From contig NZ_JABFVK010000108.1 in the NCBI RefSeq assembly GCF_013362815.1, positions 1-39,756 on the forward strand: DNA of 39,756 bases. Direction: 5' to 3'. The stretch is from Hamadaea sp. Its GTDB lineage: Bacteria > Actinomycetota > Actinomycetes > Mycobacteriales > Micromonosporaceae. Shown piece by piece: positions 1 through 8,383 of this stretch; positions within the stretch are counted from its first letter, which is position 1; every line of letters starts with the position of its first letter. The notes beneath the pieces were generated by a model that did not search any database, was not told where the DNA came from, and saw nothing but the letters and a program-made list of their open reading frames with translations. The translations under genes and the position numbers were made by a program.

Positions 1-1038
1 GTACTCGTCGATGTAGCCGTAGCCGCCGAAGACCTGCAGGGCGTTGTTGGCGGCCCGGACGGCGGCCTCGCTCGCGAACAGCTTCGCGACCGAAGCCTCG
101 GTCTCGAACGGCTCGCCGCGGTCGATCAGGTCGGCGACCCGCCAGACGAGCAGCCGGGCCGCGTCGGCGTCGATCGAGATCTGCGCGAGCAACTGCTGGA
201 CGAGCTGGTGGGCGGCGATCGGCCGGCCGAACTGGCGCCGGTCGCGGGCGTACGCGACGGCGGCCTCCAGACAGCCGCGGGCGATGCCGACGCAGCCGGC
301 CCCCAACGACATCCGGCCTTTGGCCAGGGCGGCCATCGCGATCGTGAAGCCCTTGCCCACCTCGCCCAGGCGAGCCGAATCCGGGACGCGTACGCCGTCG
401 AAGGTCAGCTCCGCAGTGGCCTGGCCCCGCAGACCGAGCTTGCCGTGGATCTCCCGCCGGGCGAACCCGGTCAGGCCGGTCTCCACGAGGAAGGCGGTGA
501 CGCCCTTGCGGCCGGGCTCGCCGGTGCGGGCGAACACCAGGGCGACGTCGGCCCAGGTGCCGTTGGTGATGAACGTCTTGCCCCCGGTCAGCAGCCAGTC
601 GCCGCCGTCGCGTACCGCCCGGGTGGTCAGCGATCCGGCGTCGGAGCCGGTGTCCGGCTCGGTCAGCCCGAAGCAGCCGATGGCCTCGCCGGAACACAGC
701 CGGGGCAGCCACTGCGCCTTCTGCTCGGCCGTCCCGTACGCGTCGACGGTCTTGGCGACGAGGCCGAGCGACACCGAGACGATCCCCCGGACCGACGAGT
801 CACCCCGGCCCAACTCCTCCATGACCAGGCAGTACGCCAAGTGGTCGCCGCCCGATCCGCCGTGCTCCGCGCCGACGGTCAGCCCGAGGAAGCCGAGTTT
901 GCCCAGCTCGCCGACGATGGCGAGGTCGACGGCCTCACGCCGGTCCCAGTCACGGGCGTTCGGGATGATCTCGCGGTCGACGAACCGGGCGGCGAGATCC
1001 CGGAGATCGACGTGGTCCGCGGTGAGCCGGAAATCCAT
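1..1038 (-). CDS. acyl-CoA dehydrogenase, 3' end cut by window edge
   Basis: FAD-dependent dehydrogenation of an acyl-CoA thioester to the 2,3-enoyl-CoA. The 346 visible codons begin MDFRLTADHVDLRDLAARFV and contain the family's FGLTEPDTGSDAGS substrate/FAD loop, a GGKTFITNG strand, the YARDRRQFGRPIAAHQL helix and the GGYGYIDEY segment that comes just before the catalytic YEGT loop, which lies outside the window. The ATG at 1036-1038 was chosen because a TAGTTT hexamer ends exactly 6 nt before it, which suggests a leaderless mRNA. It is divergent from the TetR gene at 1122 and shares an operator-like repeat with the aldehyde dehydrogenase at 1924. The family is clear; the substrate is unknown. 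Confidence 0.93.
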   Translation of the reverse strand, partial: MDFRLTADHVDLRDLAARFVDREIIPNARDWDRREAVDLAIVGELGKLGFLGLTVGAEHGGSGGDHLAYCLVMEELGRGDSSVRGIVSVSLGLVAKTVDAYGTAEQKAQWLPRLCSGEAIGCFGLTEPDTGSDAGSLTTRAVRDGGDWLLTGGKTFITNGTWADVALVFARTGEPGRKGVTAFLVETGLTGFARREIHGKLGLRGQATAELTFDGVRVPDSARLGEVGKGFTIAMAALAKGRMSLGAGCVGIARGCLEAAVAYARDRRQFGRPIAAHQLVQQLLAQISIDADAARLLVWRVADLIDRGEPFETEASVAKLFASEAAVRAANNALQVFGGYGYIDEY

Positions 1039-1042
1039 GACG

Positions 1043-1065
1043 CTAAACTAGCGCTGGAAGTTTTA
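1043..1065. promoter_or_regulatory. operator-like inverted repeat, site 1, with leaderless -10
   Basis: The repeat reads CTAAACT-N9-AGTTTTA on the plus strand, or TAAAACT-N9-AGTTTAG on the minus strand. It covers the -10 hexamer TAGTTT (1045-1050, minus) of the acyl-CoA dehydrogenase. The same 23-bp element, 19 of 23 identical by eye, recurs at 1892-1914 before the aldehyde dehydrogenase. It is probably bound by the TetR protein encoded between the two sites (inference). Confidence 0.65.
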
Positions 1066-1121
1066 CGCCGTCCAGACCCCGGCCCGATACAGTTCAGCCA
1101 ACGGATCACGGGAGGACCACC

Positions 1122-1778
1122 ATGGCGAGGCCGCGCACGGCACTGCTGAGCCGGGAACGCATCGTGGCCACCGCGCTGGCGATCGTCGACGCGGAGGGGC
1201 TCGACGCGCTCTCCACTCGCCGGCTCGCAACCGAGCTGGGCGTACGCGGCCCGTCGCTCTACAACCACTTCCCCACCAAGGACGAGATCCTCGACGCGGC
1301 GGCCGACGCGGTGATCGAGCAGGTCGACACCTCCTACTTCGGCCAGTACGACTGGCGGATCGCGCTGCGGCTGTGGGGCCGGTCGTACCGGGATGCCCTC
1401 GCGGCACATCCCAACATCGTTCCGTTCCTCGCCCAGGGCCCCGGCCGCCGACCGGCCGCCTTGGCGATGGCCGACGCCGTGTACGGCGGCCTCGTCGACG
1501 CCGGGTGGCCGCACGCCCGCGCGACCCACATCGGCGCGCTCATGCGCTATCTCGTGGCCGGTTCCACGCTCGGCTCGTTCGCCCGCGGCTTCGTCGAGGA
1601 CCCGGAGTTCTACGACGGCCGCTACCCCCACCTCGGTCAGGCGCACCTGCTCGCCGAACGGCAGAAGAGCGTCGACGAGGGCGCTTTCGCACTCGGGATG
1701 GATGCGCTGATCGTCGGACTCAGCGCGGAGTACGAGCGGATCATCGGGCCGCTGCCGCCGCTCCCCGCGTACCCCTGA
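1122..1778 (+). CDS. TetR/AcrR-family transcriptional regulator
   Basis: A 218-residue one-component repressor. The N-terminal helix-turn-helix spans about residues 12-58 (RIVATALAIVDAEGL, then LSTRRLATELGVRGPSLYNHFPTKDEIL) and is followed by an all-helical ligand-binding region. The ATG is preceded by GGGAGGACCACC, a good ribosome site; TACAGT at 1088-1093 is a plausible -10 with a short leader. The gene lies between two promoters carrying the same inverted repeat (1043-1065 and 1892-1914), so it most likely represses both the acyl-CoA dehydrogenase and the aldehyde/alcohol dehydrogenase genes, with an acyl-CoA or aldehyde-related ligand as an obvious guess. Confidence 0.93.
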   Translation: MARPRTALLSRERIVATALAIVDAEGLDALSTRRLATELGVRGPSLYNHFPTKDEILDAAADAVIEQVDTSYFGQYDWRIALRLWGRSYRDALAAHPNIVPFLAQGPGRRPAALAMADAVYGGLVDAGWPHARATHIGALMRYLVAGSTLGSFARGFVEDPEFYDGRYPHLGQAHLLAERQKSVDEGAFALGMDALIVGLSAEYERIIGPLPPLPAYP

Positions 1779-1791
1779 GCGCGACGTCCCC

Positions 1792-1855
1792 GCGCTGGAT
1801 CAGGGTTCTGGGTCGAATCTTGAGCGAAATACGACCCAGAACCCTGATCCAGCGC
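1792..1855. terminator. long hairpin, GGATCAGGG family, copy 1
   Basis: Perfect 24-nt arms (1792-1815 and 1832-1855) enclose a 16-nt loop, 13 bp after the TetR stop codon. There is no U-tract, as is usual in actinobacteria. The core matches a second hairpin at 15213-15266 with a compensatory base-pair change. Confidence 0.8.
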
Positions 1856-1878
1856 CTAGCGCCTAGCGCCCAGCGCCA
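1851..1878. repeat. four tandem heptamers AGCGCCY/A
   Basis: Four head-to-tail 7-mers (AGCGCCT, AGCGCCT, AGCGCCC, AGCGCCA) overlap the foot of the preceding hairpin and end 13 bp before the operator-like site at 1892. Heptamer repeats are typical slipped-strand microsatellites; no function is visible. Confidence 0.75.
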
Positions 1879-1891
1879 ACCGCCGCTACGG

Positions 1892-1914
1892 TAAAACTTC
1901 CACTGATAGTTAAG
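1892..1914. promoter_or_regulatory. operator-like inverted repeat, site 2, at the aldehyde dehydrogenase promoter
   Basis: TAAAACT-N9-AGTTAAG, matching site 1 at 1043-1065. The probable -10 TAGTTA (1907-1912) lies inside the right half, so a bound TetR dimer would block RNA polymerase. A GAGGGA ribosome site follows, before the ATG at 1924. Confidence 0.65.
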
Positions 1915-1923
1915 AGGGACGAG

Positions 1924-3351
1924 ATGGCGCGCGCGGACTTCATCCCGGCCGATCGCGGCGAGCTGTACATCGGCGGACGGTGGCGACCCGCGACGGGTGC
2001 CGAGACCATCCCCGTCGAGGACCCGTTCACGGAGCAGGTCGTCGCGCACGTCCCCGCCGGTACGCGAGCCGACGTGGACGAAGCGGTGGCGGCAGCCAAG
2101 AGCGCGTTCGAGCCGTGGGCCGCACTGACCCCGCAGCAGCGCTCCGACCACCTTCAAAGGCTGCACGACAGCCTGGCGAAGAGGGCCGACGAGATCGCCA
2201 CGACGGTGACGGGAGAGCTGGGTACCCCACTCAAGATCTCCCAGCGAGTGCAGACCGGCCTACCCCTGACCGTCCTCGACGGATATGTCCGAATGGCCGC
2301 CCAAGAAGCCGAGAAACGAGAAATCGGCAACTCCCTGATCCTCCGCGAACCCGTAGGCGTAGTCGGCGCGATCACCCCGTGGAACTATCCGCTGCACCAG
2401 GTCATGGCCAAGCTGGCCGCCGCCCTCGCCGCCGGGTGCACCGTCGTCCTCAAGCCGAGCGAGCTCACCCCGCTCGTGGCGTACGCGTTGTTCGACGCGG
2501 TTCACGAGGCCGAACTGCCCCCGGGTGTGGTCAACCTCGTCCCGGGTACCGGCCCGGTGGTGGGCGAGGCGATCGCGAGTCACTCCGATGTGGACATGGT
2601 GTCGTTCACCGGCTCGACCGCGACCGGCCGAAGGATCAGTCACCTCGCTGCCGATCGGATCGCCAAGGTGTCCCTGGAACTGGGCGGCAAGTCCGCCAAC
2701 GTGATCCTCGACGACGCCGACCTCGCTCGGGCGGTCAAGGTCGGGGTGGCCAACGCGTTCCTCAACTCCGGGCAGACCTGCACCGCCTGGACCCGGATGC
2801 TTGTCCCGGCGGTGCACTACGACCAAGCCTGTGAGCTGGCCGTGCAGTCCGTCGAGGCGTACCAGATGGGTGATCCGTTCGAGGAGACGACGCGGCTGGG
2901 GCCGCTGGTCAGCGCGGCGCAACGGGACCGCGTGCAGGGCTTCGTCCGACAGGGCCGCGCGGAAGGCGCGACGGTGCTGACGCCGGACGACGTGCCTGAT
3001 CGCGGGTATTTCGTCGCGCCGACCGTGCTGGCCGACGTCACTCCGAAGTCGACGGTCGCGCAGGAGGAGATCTTCGGCCCGGTGCTGGCGGTGATCCCGT
3101 TCGCCGACGACGACGAGGCGGTCGCGATCGCCAACGACTCACGCTACGGCCTGGCCGGCGCGGTGTGGTCGGGCGATCCGGACCGCGCGATGGCCGTCGC
3201 GAAGCGGCTGCGGACCGGTGCGGTCGACGTGAACGGCGGCTCGTTCAACCCGCTCGCGCCGTTCGGCGGATACAAGCAGTCCGGTCTGGGCCGCGAGCTC
3301 GGCGTGTTCGGCTTGGAAGAGTTCCAGCAGGTCAAGGCGGTGCAGCGATGA
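1924..3351 (+). CDS. NAD(P)-dependent aldehyde dehydrogenase
   Basis: A 475-residue, full-length member of the ALDH superfamily, oxidising an aldehyde to the carboxylate. Visible motifs in order are ITPWNYPLHQ (cofactor site), FTGSTATGRRI, LELGGKS with the general-base Glu at about residue 252, and NSGQTCTAWTR with the catalytic Cys at about residue 286, then GYKQSGLGRELG near the C-terminus. The ATG follows GAGGGACGAG. The stop overlaps the next gene's start (ATGA at 3348), so it is translationally coupled to an alcohol dehydrogenase: alcohol to aldehyde to acid in consecutive steps. Probably controlled by the upstream TetR protein. Confidence 0.96.
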   Translation: MARADFIPADRGELYIGGRWRPATGAETIPVEDPFTEQVVAHVPAGTRADVDEAVAAAKSAFEPWAALTPQQRSDHLQRLHDSLAKRADEIATTVTGELGTPLKISQRVQTGLPLTVLDGYVRMAAQEAEKREIGNSLILREPVGVVGAITPWNYPLHQVMAKLAAALAAGCTVVLKPSELTPLVAYALFDAVHEAELPPGVVNLVPGTGPVVGEAIASHSDVDMVSFTGSTATGRRISHLAADRIAKVSLELGGKSANVILDDADLARAVKVGVANAFLNSGQTCTAWTRMLVPAVHYDQACELAVQSVEAYQMGDPFEETTRLGPLVSAAQRDRVQGFVRQGRAEGATVLTPDDVPDRGYFVAPTVLADVTPKSTVAQEEIFGPVLAVIPFADDDEAVAIANDSRYGLAGAVWSGDPDRAMAVAKRLRTGAVDVNGGSFNPLAPFGGYKQSGLGRELGVFGLEEFQQVKAVQR

Positions 3352-4415
3352 CCCGGGCGGTCGTCTTCCGCGACGATGTCACGGTCGAGGACATCACGCT
3401 CGCCGAGGTCGGCCCCGGCCTGGCCCGGGTCCGCGTCACCGCGGCCGGCGTCTGCCACACCGACCTCTCGATGATCAACGGCACGCTCGCGCCGAGTTTC
3501 CCGCTCGTGCTCGGCCACGAGGCCGCGGGCGTGGTCGAGGAGGTCGGTCCCGGCGTCACTCGCGCACGGCCCGGCGATCACGTCGCGCTCAACTGGTCGC
3601 CCGCCTGCCGCACCTGCTGGTACTGCGCCCACGGCGAGCCGTGGATCTGCGAGACCTCGGGCATACCGTCGTTTCCCGGCGGCTTCGCGGGCGACGGCTC
3701 CCCGCTCAATCTCACGCTCGGTCTCGGGTCCCTCGCCGAGCAGGTGGTGGTACGCGAAGAGGCGCTGATCGGGATACCGAAGGGATTGCCGGCGGAGCAG
3801 GCGGCGTTGCTCGGCTGTGCGGCGCTGACCGGAGTCGGCGCGGTGCAGAACACCGCTGGAGTGCGTACCGGGGATTCGGTGGTCGTGCTGGGGCTGGGCG
3901 GCGTCGGATTGTCGGTCGTCTTGGCGGCCAGGGCGGCGGGCGCCGATCCGGTGATCGCCGTCGACCTCACCGAGGCCAAGCGGCCGCTCGCCCTCGCCGC
4001 TGGAGCGACGGATTTCCTGCTGAGCGATGACGCCCTCGTCAAGGCGATCCGCGTACGCACCGGCGGCCGGGGCGCGGACCACGCGTTCGAGTGCGTCGGC
4101 CGGTCGGCAAGCATCACCGCGGCCTGGAAGAGCGCGCGGCGAGGTGGCCGGGTGACGGTGGTCGGCATCGGCAAGCGGGACGACGTCGTCGGACTGTCCG
4201 CATTGGACATCTTCCACTCGGCCCGGACGCTGCGATCGTCGGTCTACGGTTCGGCCGATCCCGATCGGGACCTGCCTGCACTGGCAGACGCCGTGCTGTC
4301 CGGGGCGCTCGACCTCACTCCGCTCATCAGCCATCGGATCAGCCTCGACGACGTCCCCGACGCGCTCGACCGGCTGGCTCGCGGCGAAGGCGCCCGCTCC
4401 GTCGTCCTCTTCTGA
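3348..4415 (+). CDS. zinc-dependent alcohol dehydrogenase (MDR superfamily)
   Basis: 355 residues. Catalytic zinc ligands are visible at Cys36 (GVCHTD) and His57-Glu58 (GHEAAGVVEEVG). The structural zinc lobe has four cysteines at 87, 90, 93 and 101 (SPACRTCWYC...C). The Rossmann fold shows GLGGVGLSVV followed by an acidic VDL. The start was set at the ATG overlapping the aldehyde dehydrogenase stop because residues just after it match the family N-terminus; an upstream in-frame extension would run through the previous gene. It resembles class III-like or NDMA/mycothiol-type actinobacterial enzymes, but the cosubstrate cannot be assigned. It ends before a long hairpin. Confidence 0.94.
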   Translation: MTRAVVFRDDVTVEDITLAEVGPGLARVRVTAAGVCHTDLSMINGTLAPSFPLVLGHEAAGVVEEVGPGVTRARPGDHVALNWSPACRTCWYCAHGEPWICETSGIPSFPGGFAGDGSPLNLTLGLGSLAEQVVVREEALIGIPKGLPAEQAALLGCAALTGVGAVQNTAGVRTGDSVVVLGLGGVGLSVVLAARAAGADPVIAVDLTEAKRPLALAAGATDFLLSDDALVKAIRVRTGGRGADHAFECVGRSASITAAWKSARRGGRVTVVGIGKRDDVVGLSALDIFHSARTLRSSVYGSADPDRDLPALADAVLSGALDLTPLISHRISLDDVPDALDRLARGEGARSVVLF

Positions 4416-4430
4416 CCCCGTGCCGCCCCG

Positions 4431-4489
4431 TTGATCATGAACCTATGGTTCCGCTCTGGTCCTTAGCGGAACCATAGGTTCATGATCAA
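4431..4489. terminator. long bidirectional hairpin between convergent genes
   Basis: Perfect 25-nt arms (4431-4455 and 4465-4489) with a 9-nt loop; the arms begin TTGATC and end GATCAA. It sits between the stops of the alcohol dehydrogenase (plus) and the TetR gene (minus), the classic place for a shared terminator. Confidence 0.85.
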
Positions 4490-4501
4490 CAGGGCGGGGA
4501 G

Positions 4502-5125
4502 CTAGCGGAGGCTGCTGGTGATCGCAGCGGCGAGCAGGGCCGACACCGTCCGCGTCAGCACGCCCCGGGCGGCGGTGACCCCGAGGCCCAACTCGTCGCG
4601 CACCATCGACCAGGACGCCCAGGTGCTCGCGACCACCATGGCCTGCAACAGCTGACCGCCGCCGGAACCGGCCAACGCGAGTTCGGTCGCGAAGACCTCC
4701 TCGATCTCGGCCCGGACCAGCGCGATCGCCTTGACGCGGTTCTCCTTCAGCTGAGCGGAGAACGGCTCGCGCAGGGCCGCCGCCCGGGCGCAGGGGGCGA
4801 GCATCTCGAGCATCCGGGCCCGCTGCTCGCAGTACGCGTCGATGCGTTGCGGCAGCGGCAACGTGGGATCGATCGGCCGATGCGCGGCGGCCTGCTGTTC
4901 GGCGAGCTTCTCTCCGGAGGCTGCGAACAGCGCCTCCATGTCCTTGAAGTTCGTCCACAGCGCCCGCAGCGAGATCCCGGCCCGCTCGGCGATGCGTTCC
5001 CCGGTCGGGCGCAGGTCGCCTTCGCCGATCAGGGCCAGGTGGGCGGCCACGATGGCGGCCCGGGTCCGCTCGGCCCGCAGGGTCCGGCCGTCGACCCGGC
5101 CGCTGGTGGTGCCGACGCCGGTCAT
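4502..5125 (-). CDS. TetR/AcrR-family transcriptional regulator
   Basis: 207 residues. The DNA-binding region covers about residues 18-65 (RTRAAIVAAHLALI, then PTGERIAERAGISLRALWTNFKDMEALF), with an effector domain of unknown specificity after it. It is the last gene in a minus-strand series led by the branched-chain-type ABC importer, but a hairpin at 5150-5179 separates it from the binding-protein gene, so it may be only partly cotranscribed. It is a candidate for the factor binding the palindromes at 9926 and 12234 (inference). The start ATG at 5123-5125 has no strong ribosome site. Confidence 0.92.
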   Translation of the reverse strand: MTGVGTTSGRVDGRTLRAERTRAAIVAAHLALIGEGDLRPTGERIAERAGISLRALWTNFKDMEALFAASGEKLAEQQAAAHRPIDPTLPLPQRIDAYCEQRARMLEMLAPCARAAALREPFSAQLKENRVKAIALVRAEIEEVFATELALAGSGGGQLLQAMVVASTWASWSMVRDELGLGVTAARGVLTRTVSALLAAAITSSLR

Positions 5126-5149
5126 CCGAGCAGTCTAGATCGGGTTCGG

Positions 5150-5179
5150 CCGGGACCCGGGGCAGCGCCCGGATCCCGG
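5150..5179. terminator. GC-rich hairpin between binding-protein and TetR genes
   Basis: 12-nt arms (5150-5161 and 5168-5179) with one mismatch and a 6-nt loop, directly after the stop of the solute-binding protein gene on the minus strand. It could terminate or attenuate the importer operon before the TetR gene. Confidence 0.6.
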
Positions 5180-5189
5180 CGCGCACCGG

Positions 5190-6473
5190 TCAGGCGGTGG
5201 GTACGCCGTTGGCAGGCGGCGTCGCCGGAGTGCCGGCGTACTCCTTCACCGGGCCGTCGGCGTCGTCGGTCTCGTAGGTCGGGCCGAAGAACTGTTGCAC
5301 TCCCCCGGACACCTTCACCATCCGCTCGCCGCCGTAGCCGGAGTGGTCGCTCTTGGCGTACCGGAGCGGAGCGAGGCCGGGGCCGGTGTAGCCGCCCTTC
5401 TCCACCGCCGCGATCAGGGAGTCGCGGCTGAGGTCCTTCCCGGCGGCCAGCAACACCTGCACGAACAGGTACGCCACGGACATGCCGTAGATGACGTTGC
5501 CATCGAACTCGGCTCCGCCGTTGTAGTCCTTATTGACCTTCTGGAACAGCTGGATCCAGGGGTCGTTGGCGTCGAACATCAGCGGCAGGTAGTTCGCCCC
5601 GAGCAGGCCCTCGGTCAGGCCCTTGGCGTCGCCGAGCAGCTTGGCCAGGGTCGGCAGGTCCCCGCCCACGTTGGAGACGACGAACTGCGGCTTGTAGGAC
5701 AGCCGGGCGGCGGTGCCGAGGGCGAGCGCGGTGAAGCCCGGCACGGTGGCGAGGACGACGACCTGGCAGCCGGCCGCCTTGAACTTGCCGATCTGCGGGC
5801 CGACGTTGGTGTTGGTGACGACGTAGGTGTCCTTCGCCGTGACGCCGTCCTTGCCGAGCACCTGCTCGACGCCGGCCAGGCTGTCGGTCCCGAAGTCGTC
5901 GCTCTGCCCGAGGAAGCAGACCTTCTGCCCGGCGAGGTTGGTCTTCACATAGTTCGCCAGGATCTTGCCCTCGACGGTGTAGTCCGGGTTGAAGCCGAAC
6001 GTGCCCGGATACTTGTCGGGCTGGTCCCAGCTGCGGCTGCCGGACGCCACGAACAAGTCCGGTACGCGGTTGGTCTTCAAGAAGTCGAGCACGCCCGAGT
6101 GGGTCGGCGTACCGAGGCCGTTGAGCACGGCGAACACCTTGTCCTGCAGGACGAGCTGCCGGACGACCTGCTGAGTGTTGGCCGGGTTGTATCCGTCGTC
6201 CATGACCTTGTAGGTGATCTTCCGGCCGTTCACCCCGCCGTTTGCGTTGACGAAGTCGAAGTACGCCTTGCTCGCCGGTGCGATCTTCGAGTAACCCGCC
6301 GAGGCGGGCCCGGTGAGCGGCATGTGCGTACCGATGACGATCTCGGTGTCGGTCACGCCGGGGACGGCCGCCTTGCCCCCGCCGCCGTTGTCGTCGGAAC
6401 TACAGCCGACCGTGGCGGCGAACAGCGTGACGCATGCGGCGAGGGCGATACCGCGCTGTGCTATCCGATGCAT
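5190..6473 (-). CDS. ABC importer solute-binding lipoprotein, branched-chain amino acid type
   Basis: 427 residues. A lipoprotein signal peptide (MHRIAQRGIALAACVTLFAATVGC, lipobox TVGC) is followed by a polar SSDDNGGGG linker and a Peripla_BP_6-type bilobed domain (TEIVIGTHMPLTGPASAGY near the N-terminus). It should be anchored outside the membrane and deliver ligand to the permeases encoded just upstream. The start at 6471-6473 places AAAGG about 10 nt before the ATG; an in-frame ATG 18 nt further upstream has no ribosome site. In this family the ligand is often an amino acid, but urea, amides, aromatic acids and other carboxylates are also known; the acyl-CoA dehydrogenase neighbours favour a carboxylate. 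Confidence 0.93.
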   Translation of the reverse strand: MHRIAQRGIALAACVTLFAATVGCSSDDNGGGGKAAVPGVTDTEIVIGTHMPLTGPASAGYSKIAPASKAYFDFVNANGGVNGRKITYKVMDDGYNPANTQQVVRQLVLQDKVFAVLNGLGTPTHSGVLDFLKTNRVPDLFVASGSRSWDQPDKYPGTFGFNPDYTVEGKILANYVKTNLAGQKVCFLGQSDDFGTDSLAGVEQVLGKDGVTAKDTYVVTNTNVGPQIGKFKAAGCQVVVLATVPGFTALALGTAARLSYKPQFVVSNVGGDLPTLAKLLGDAKGLTEGLLGANYLPLMFDANDPWIQLFQKVNKDYNGGAEFDGNVIYGMSVAYLFVQVLLAAGKDLSRDSLIAAVEKGGYTGPGLAPLRYAKSDHSGYGGERMVKVSGGVQQFFGPTYETDDADGPVKEYAGTPATPPANGVPTA

Positions 6474-6487
6474 GAGGCACCGACCTT

Positions 6488-7507
6488 TCATCTTCGGAGG
6501 GGACTTGCCGGCGTCAGCCGCCGGACTACGCCGGAGATCCCGCCGGGCGCGGCGATCATGACGACGATCAAGGTCAGGCCGAACACGGCCAGGGGAAGGT
6601 TGCCCTCCAGCCGCTGGGCGGCGGCCGGGCTGAGGGTCAGGCTCGCGACGATCGTGTGGGTCAGGTCGGGCAGCACGACGAGGAGCAGCGCGCCCCAGAC
6701 CGCACCGGCGAGCCGGCCGAGTCCGCCGACCACCACCGCCATGAGCAGGAACAACGACAGCGTCAGGGAGTACGCCCCGGGCGAGACGCTCTGCGTGAGG
6801 ACCGCCATCAGCCCGCCGCCGAGTCCGGCGCAGCCCGCGCTCACCACGAACGCGAGCACCTGCGTACGCGCGACGTCGATCCCGGCCAGCCGGGCGGCCA
6901 CCTCGTCGTCTCGGACTGCCCGCAGTGAGCGCCCGAACCGGCTGCGGACCAGGTTCGCCAGGAGCAGCATGACCAGCAGGGCACCGGCCAGTGCCAGCCA
7001 GGCTTGCCAGCGTTCGAGCGGGAAGTCGTACCCCAGCCCGGCGGGCGGCGGTTCGAGGTAGACGCTCAAGCCTTGGTCGCTGTGGAAGACGCCGGCCCAG
7101 ACGGTGGTGACGGCGGGCAGTGCGACGGCGACGGCCAGCGTCACGCCGGCCAGGTAGGGTCCGCGCAACCGAGCGGCGGCCAGCCCCACGATCAGGCCCG
7201 CGACCAAGGCGGCAAGCACTCCGAGCGCCAACGACGCGGCGAGAACGCCGTTGCCGGTGAGTCCGGCGTCGGCGAACCGGTTCTGGCTCAGGGCGACGGC
7301 GTACGCCCCGACGGCCATCACCGCGCCGTGCCCGAGCGACAGCTGCCCACTCAGTCCCACGAGGACGGTCAGCCCTGCAGTGGCACACAAGTACGCCGCC
7401 GCCGTGGCGAGCTGGTAGTTGCGGAACGGTGGTATTGCGTACGTGACGGCGAGCAGGGCCGCCGCCGCAGCCGCCGTCCACAGCAGATGACGGAGTCCGG
7501 TGGTCAT
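6488..7507 (-). CDS. branched-chain-type ABC importer permease, LivM family
   Basis: 339 residues of mostly hydrophobic helices. The GLSGQLSLGHGAVMAVGAYA stretch (about residues 48-70) is the hallmark LivM loop that contacts the ATPase. It is the second permease of the importer; its start overlaps the stop of the LivH-type gene by 4 bp and the binding-protein gene follows after 14 bp. The C-terminus ends RRLTPASPLRR, a basic cytoplasmic tail. Confidence 0.93.
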   Translation of the reverse strand: MTTGLRHLLWTAAAAAALLAVTYAIPPFRNYQLATAAAYLCATAGLTVLVGLSGQLSLGHGAVMAVGAYAVALSQNRFADAGLTGNGVLAASLALGVLAALVAGLIVGLAAARLRGPYLAGVTLAVAVALPAVTTVWAGVFHSDQGLSVYLEPPPAGLGYDFPLERWQAWLALAGALLVMLLLANLVRSRFGRSLRAVRDDEVAARLAGIDVARTQVLAFVVSAGCAGLGGGLMAVLTQSVSPGAYSLTLSLFLLMAVVVGGLGRLAGAVWGALLLVVLPDLTHTIVASLTLSPAAAQRLEGNLPLAVFGLTLIVVMIAAPGGISGVVRRLTPASPLRR

Positions 7508-8382
7508 ACGGCCCTCGTTCGAACGCCGGCGAACAGGCCGCCGGGACGGATCAGGAGCACCACCAGCAGCAGCGCGAGCGTCGCCAGTGGAGTGACGTCG
7601 CTGCCCAGGTAACCGGCGGCGTAGGACAGGACGAGCCCGACGGCCAGGCCGCCGACGACCGCGCCGATCGGGCTGTCGAGACCGCCCACGACGGCGGCGG
7701 TGAACGACGAGACGAAGACGAGGTCCATGGTGTTCGGATGCAGGCCGAGCTCGGTCGGGACGACCAGCATCCCGGCGAGCGCGCCGACCGCGGCGGCCAG
7801 CGCCCAGCCGAAGGTCAGCAATCCGGCGACGTTGACGCCGAGTAGCCGCGAGACTTCGGGGGCGAACGCCGCCGACCGCATCCGCAAGCCGGTCGAGGTG
7901 CGGGTGAACAGCAGCGCCAGCAGCACGACCAGGACGAGGACCGCACCCAGCACGAACAGGTCGTACCGGGAGAGCAGGGCGATCCCGCCGACGGTGATCC
8001 CGGTCCGGCTGAACGGGGTCTCGACTGGGCGGAACTCGTTGCCGTAGATCGCGCCGAGGACGGCTTGCAACAGCAGGACCAGGCCGAGCGCCACGATCAC
8101 CGAGTTCAGCGGGGAGGTATGCGGAACGAACCGCATCACCGCCCGTTCGATCCCGGCGCCGAGCAGCAGACCGGCGGCGAGCGCGGCGGCGAAGCCCAGC
8201 CAGTACGAACCGGTCGCCTGGGTCACGCTGTAGGCGGCGTACACCGTGGCGACCGCCATCGCGCCTTGGGCGAAGTTGACGATCCGGGCGGCCCGCCAGA
8301 TCAGCACCACCGCCAGCGCGAACGCGGCGTACACGGCGCCCTTGGCGAGCCCGTCGACGGTGAGGAACAGGAAACGATCCAT
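7504..8382 (-). CDS. branched-chain-type ABC importer permease, LivH family
   Basis: 292 residues with about eight predicted membrane helices. The N-terminal GLAKGAVYAAFALAVVLIWRAARIVNFAQGAMA segment is the typical LivH motif. It pairs with the LivM-type permease encoded next; the 4-bp overlap there and the 1-nt gap to the preceding ATPase gene show tight cotranscription. Confidence 0.93.
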   Translation of the reverse strand: MDRFLFLTVDGLAKGAVYAAFALAVVLIWRAARIVNFAQGAMAVATVYAAYSVTQATGSYWLGFAAALAAGLLLGAGIERAVMRFVPHTSPLNSVIVALGLVLLLQAVLGAIYGNEFRPVETPFSRTGITVGGIALLSRYDLFVLGAVLVLVVLLALLFTRTSTGLRMRSAAFAPEVSRLLGVNVAGLLTFGWALAAAVGALAGMLVVPTELGLHPNTMDLVFVSSFTAAVVGGLDSPIGAVVGGLAVGLVLSYAAGYLGSDVTPLATLALLLVVLLIRPGGLFAGVRTRAV

Positions 8383-8383
8383 G

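Noticed and set aside
1924-4415. Naming the aldehyde/alcohol dehydrogenase pair as an ethanol, xylose or aromatic pathway
   Set aside because: Motifs fix only the superfamilies; no residue or neighbour identifies the substrate.
5190-7481. Reading the binding protein as a 763-residue fusion with the permease region
   Set aside because: The upstream part of that frame is the out-of-frame shadow of the LivM-type gene; a lipoprotein signal peptide begins at 6473.
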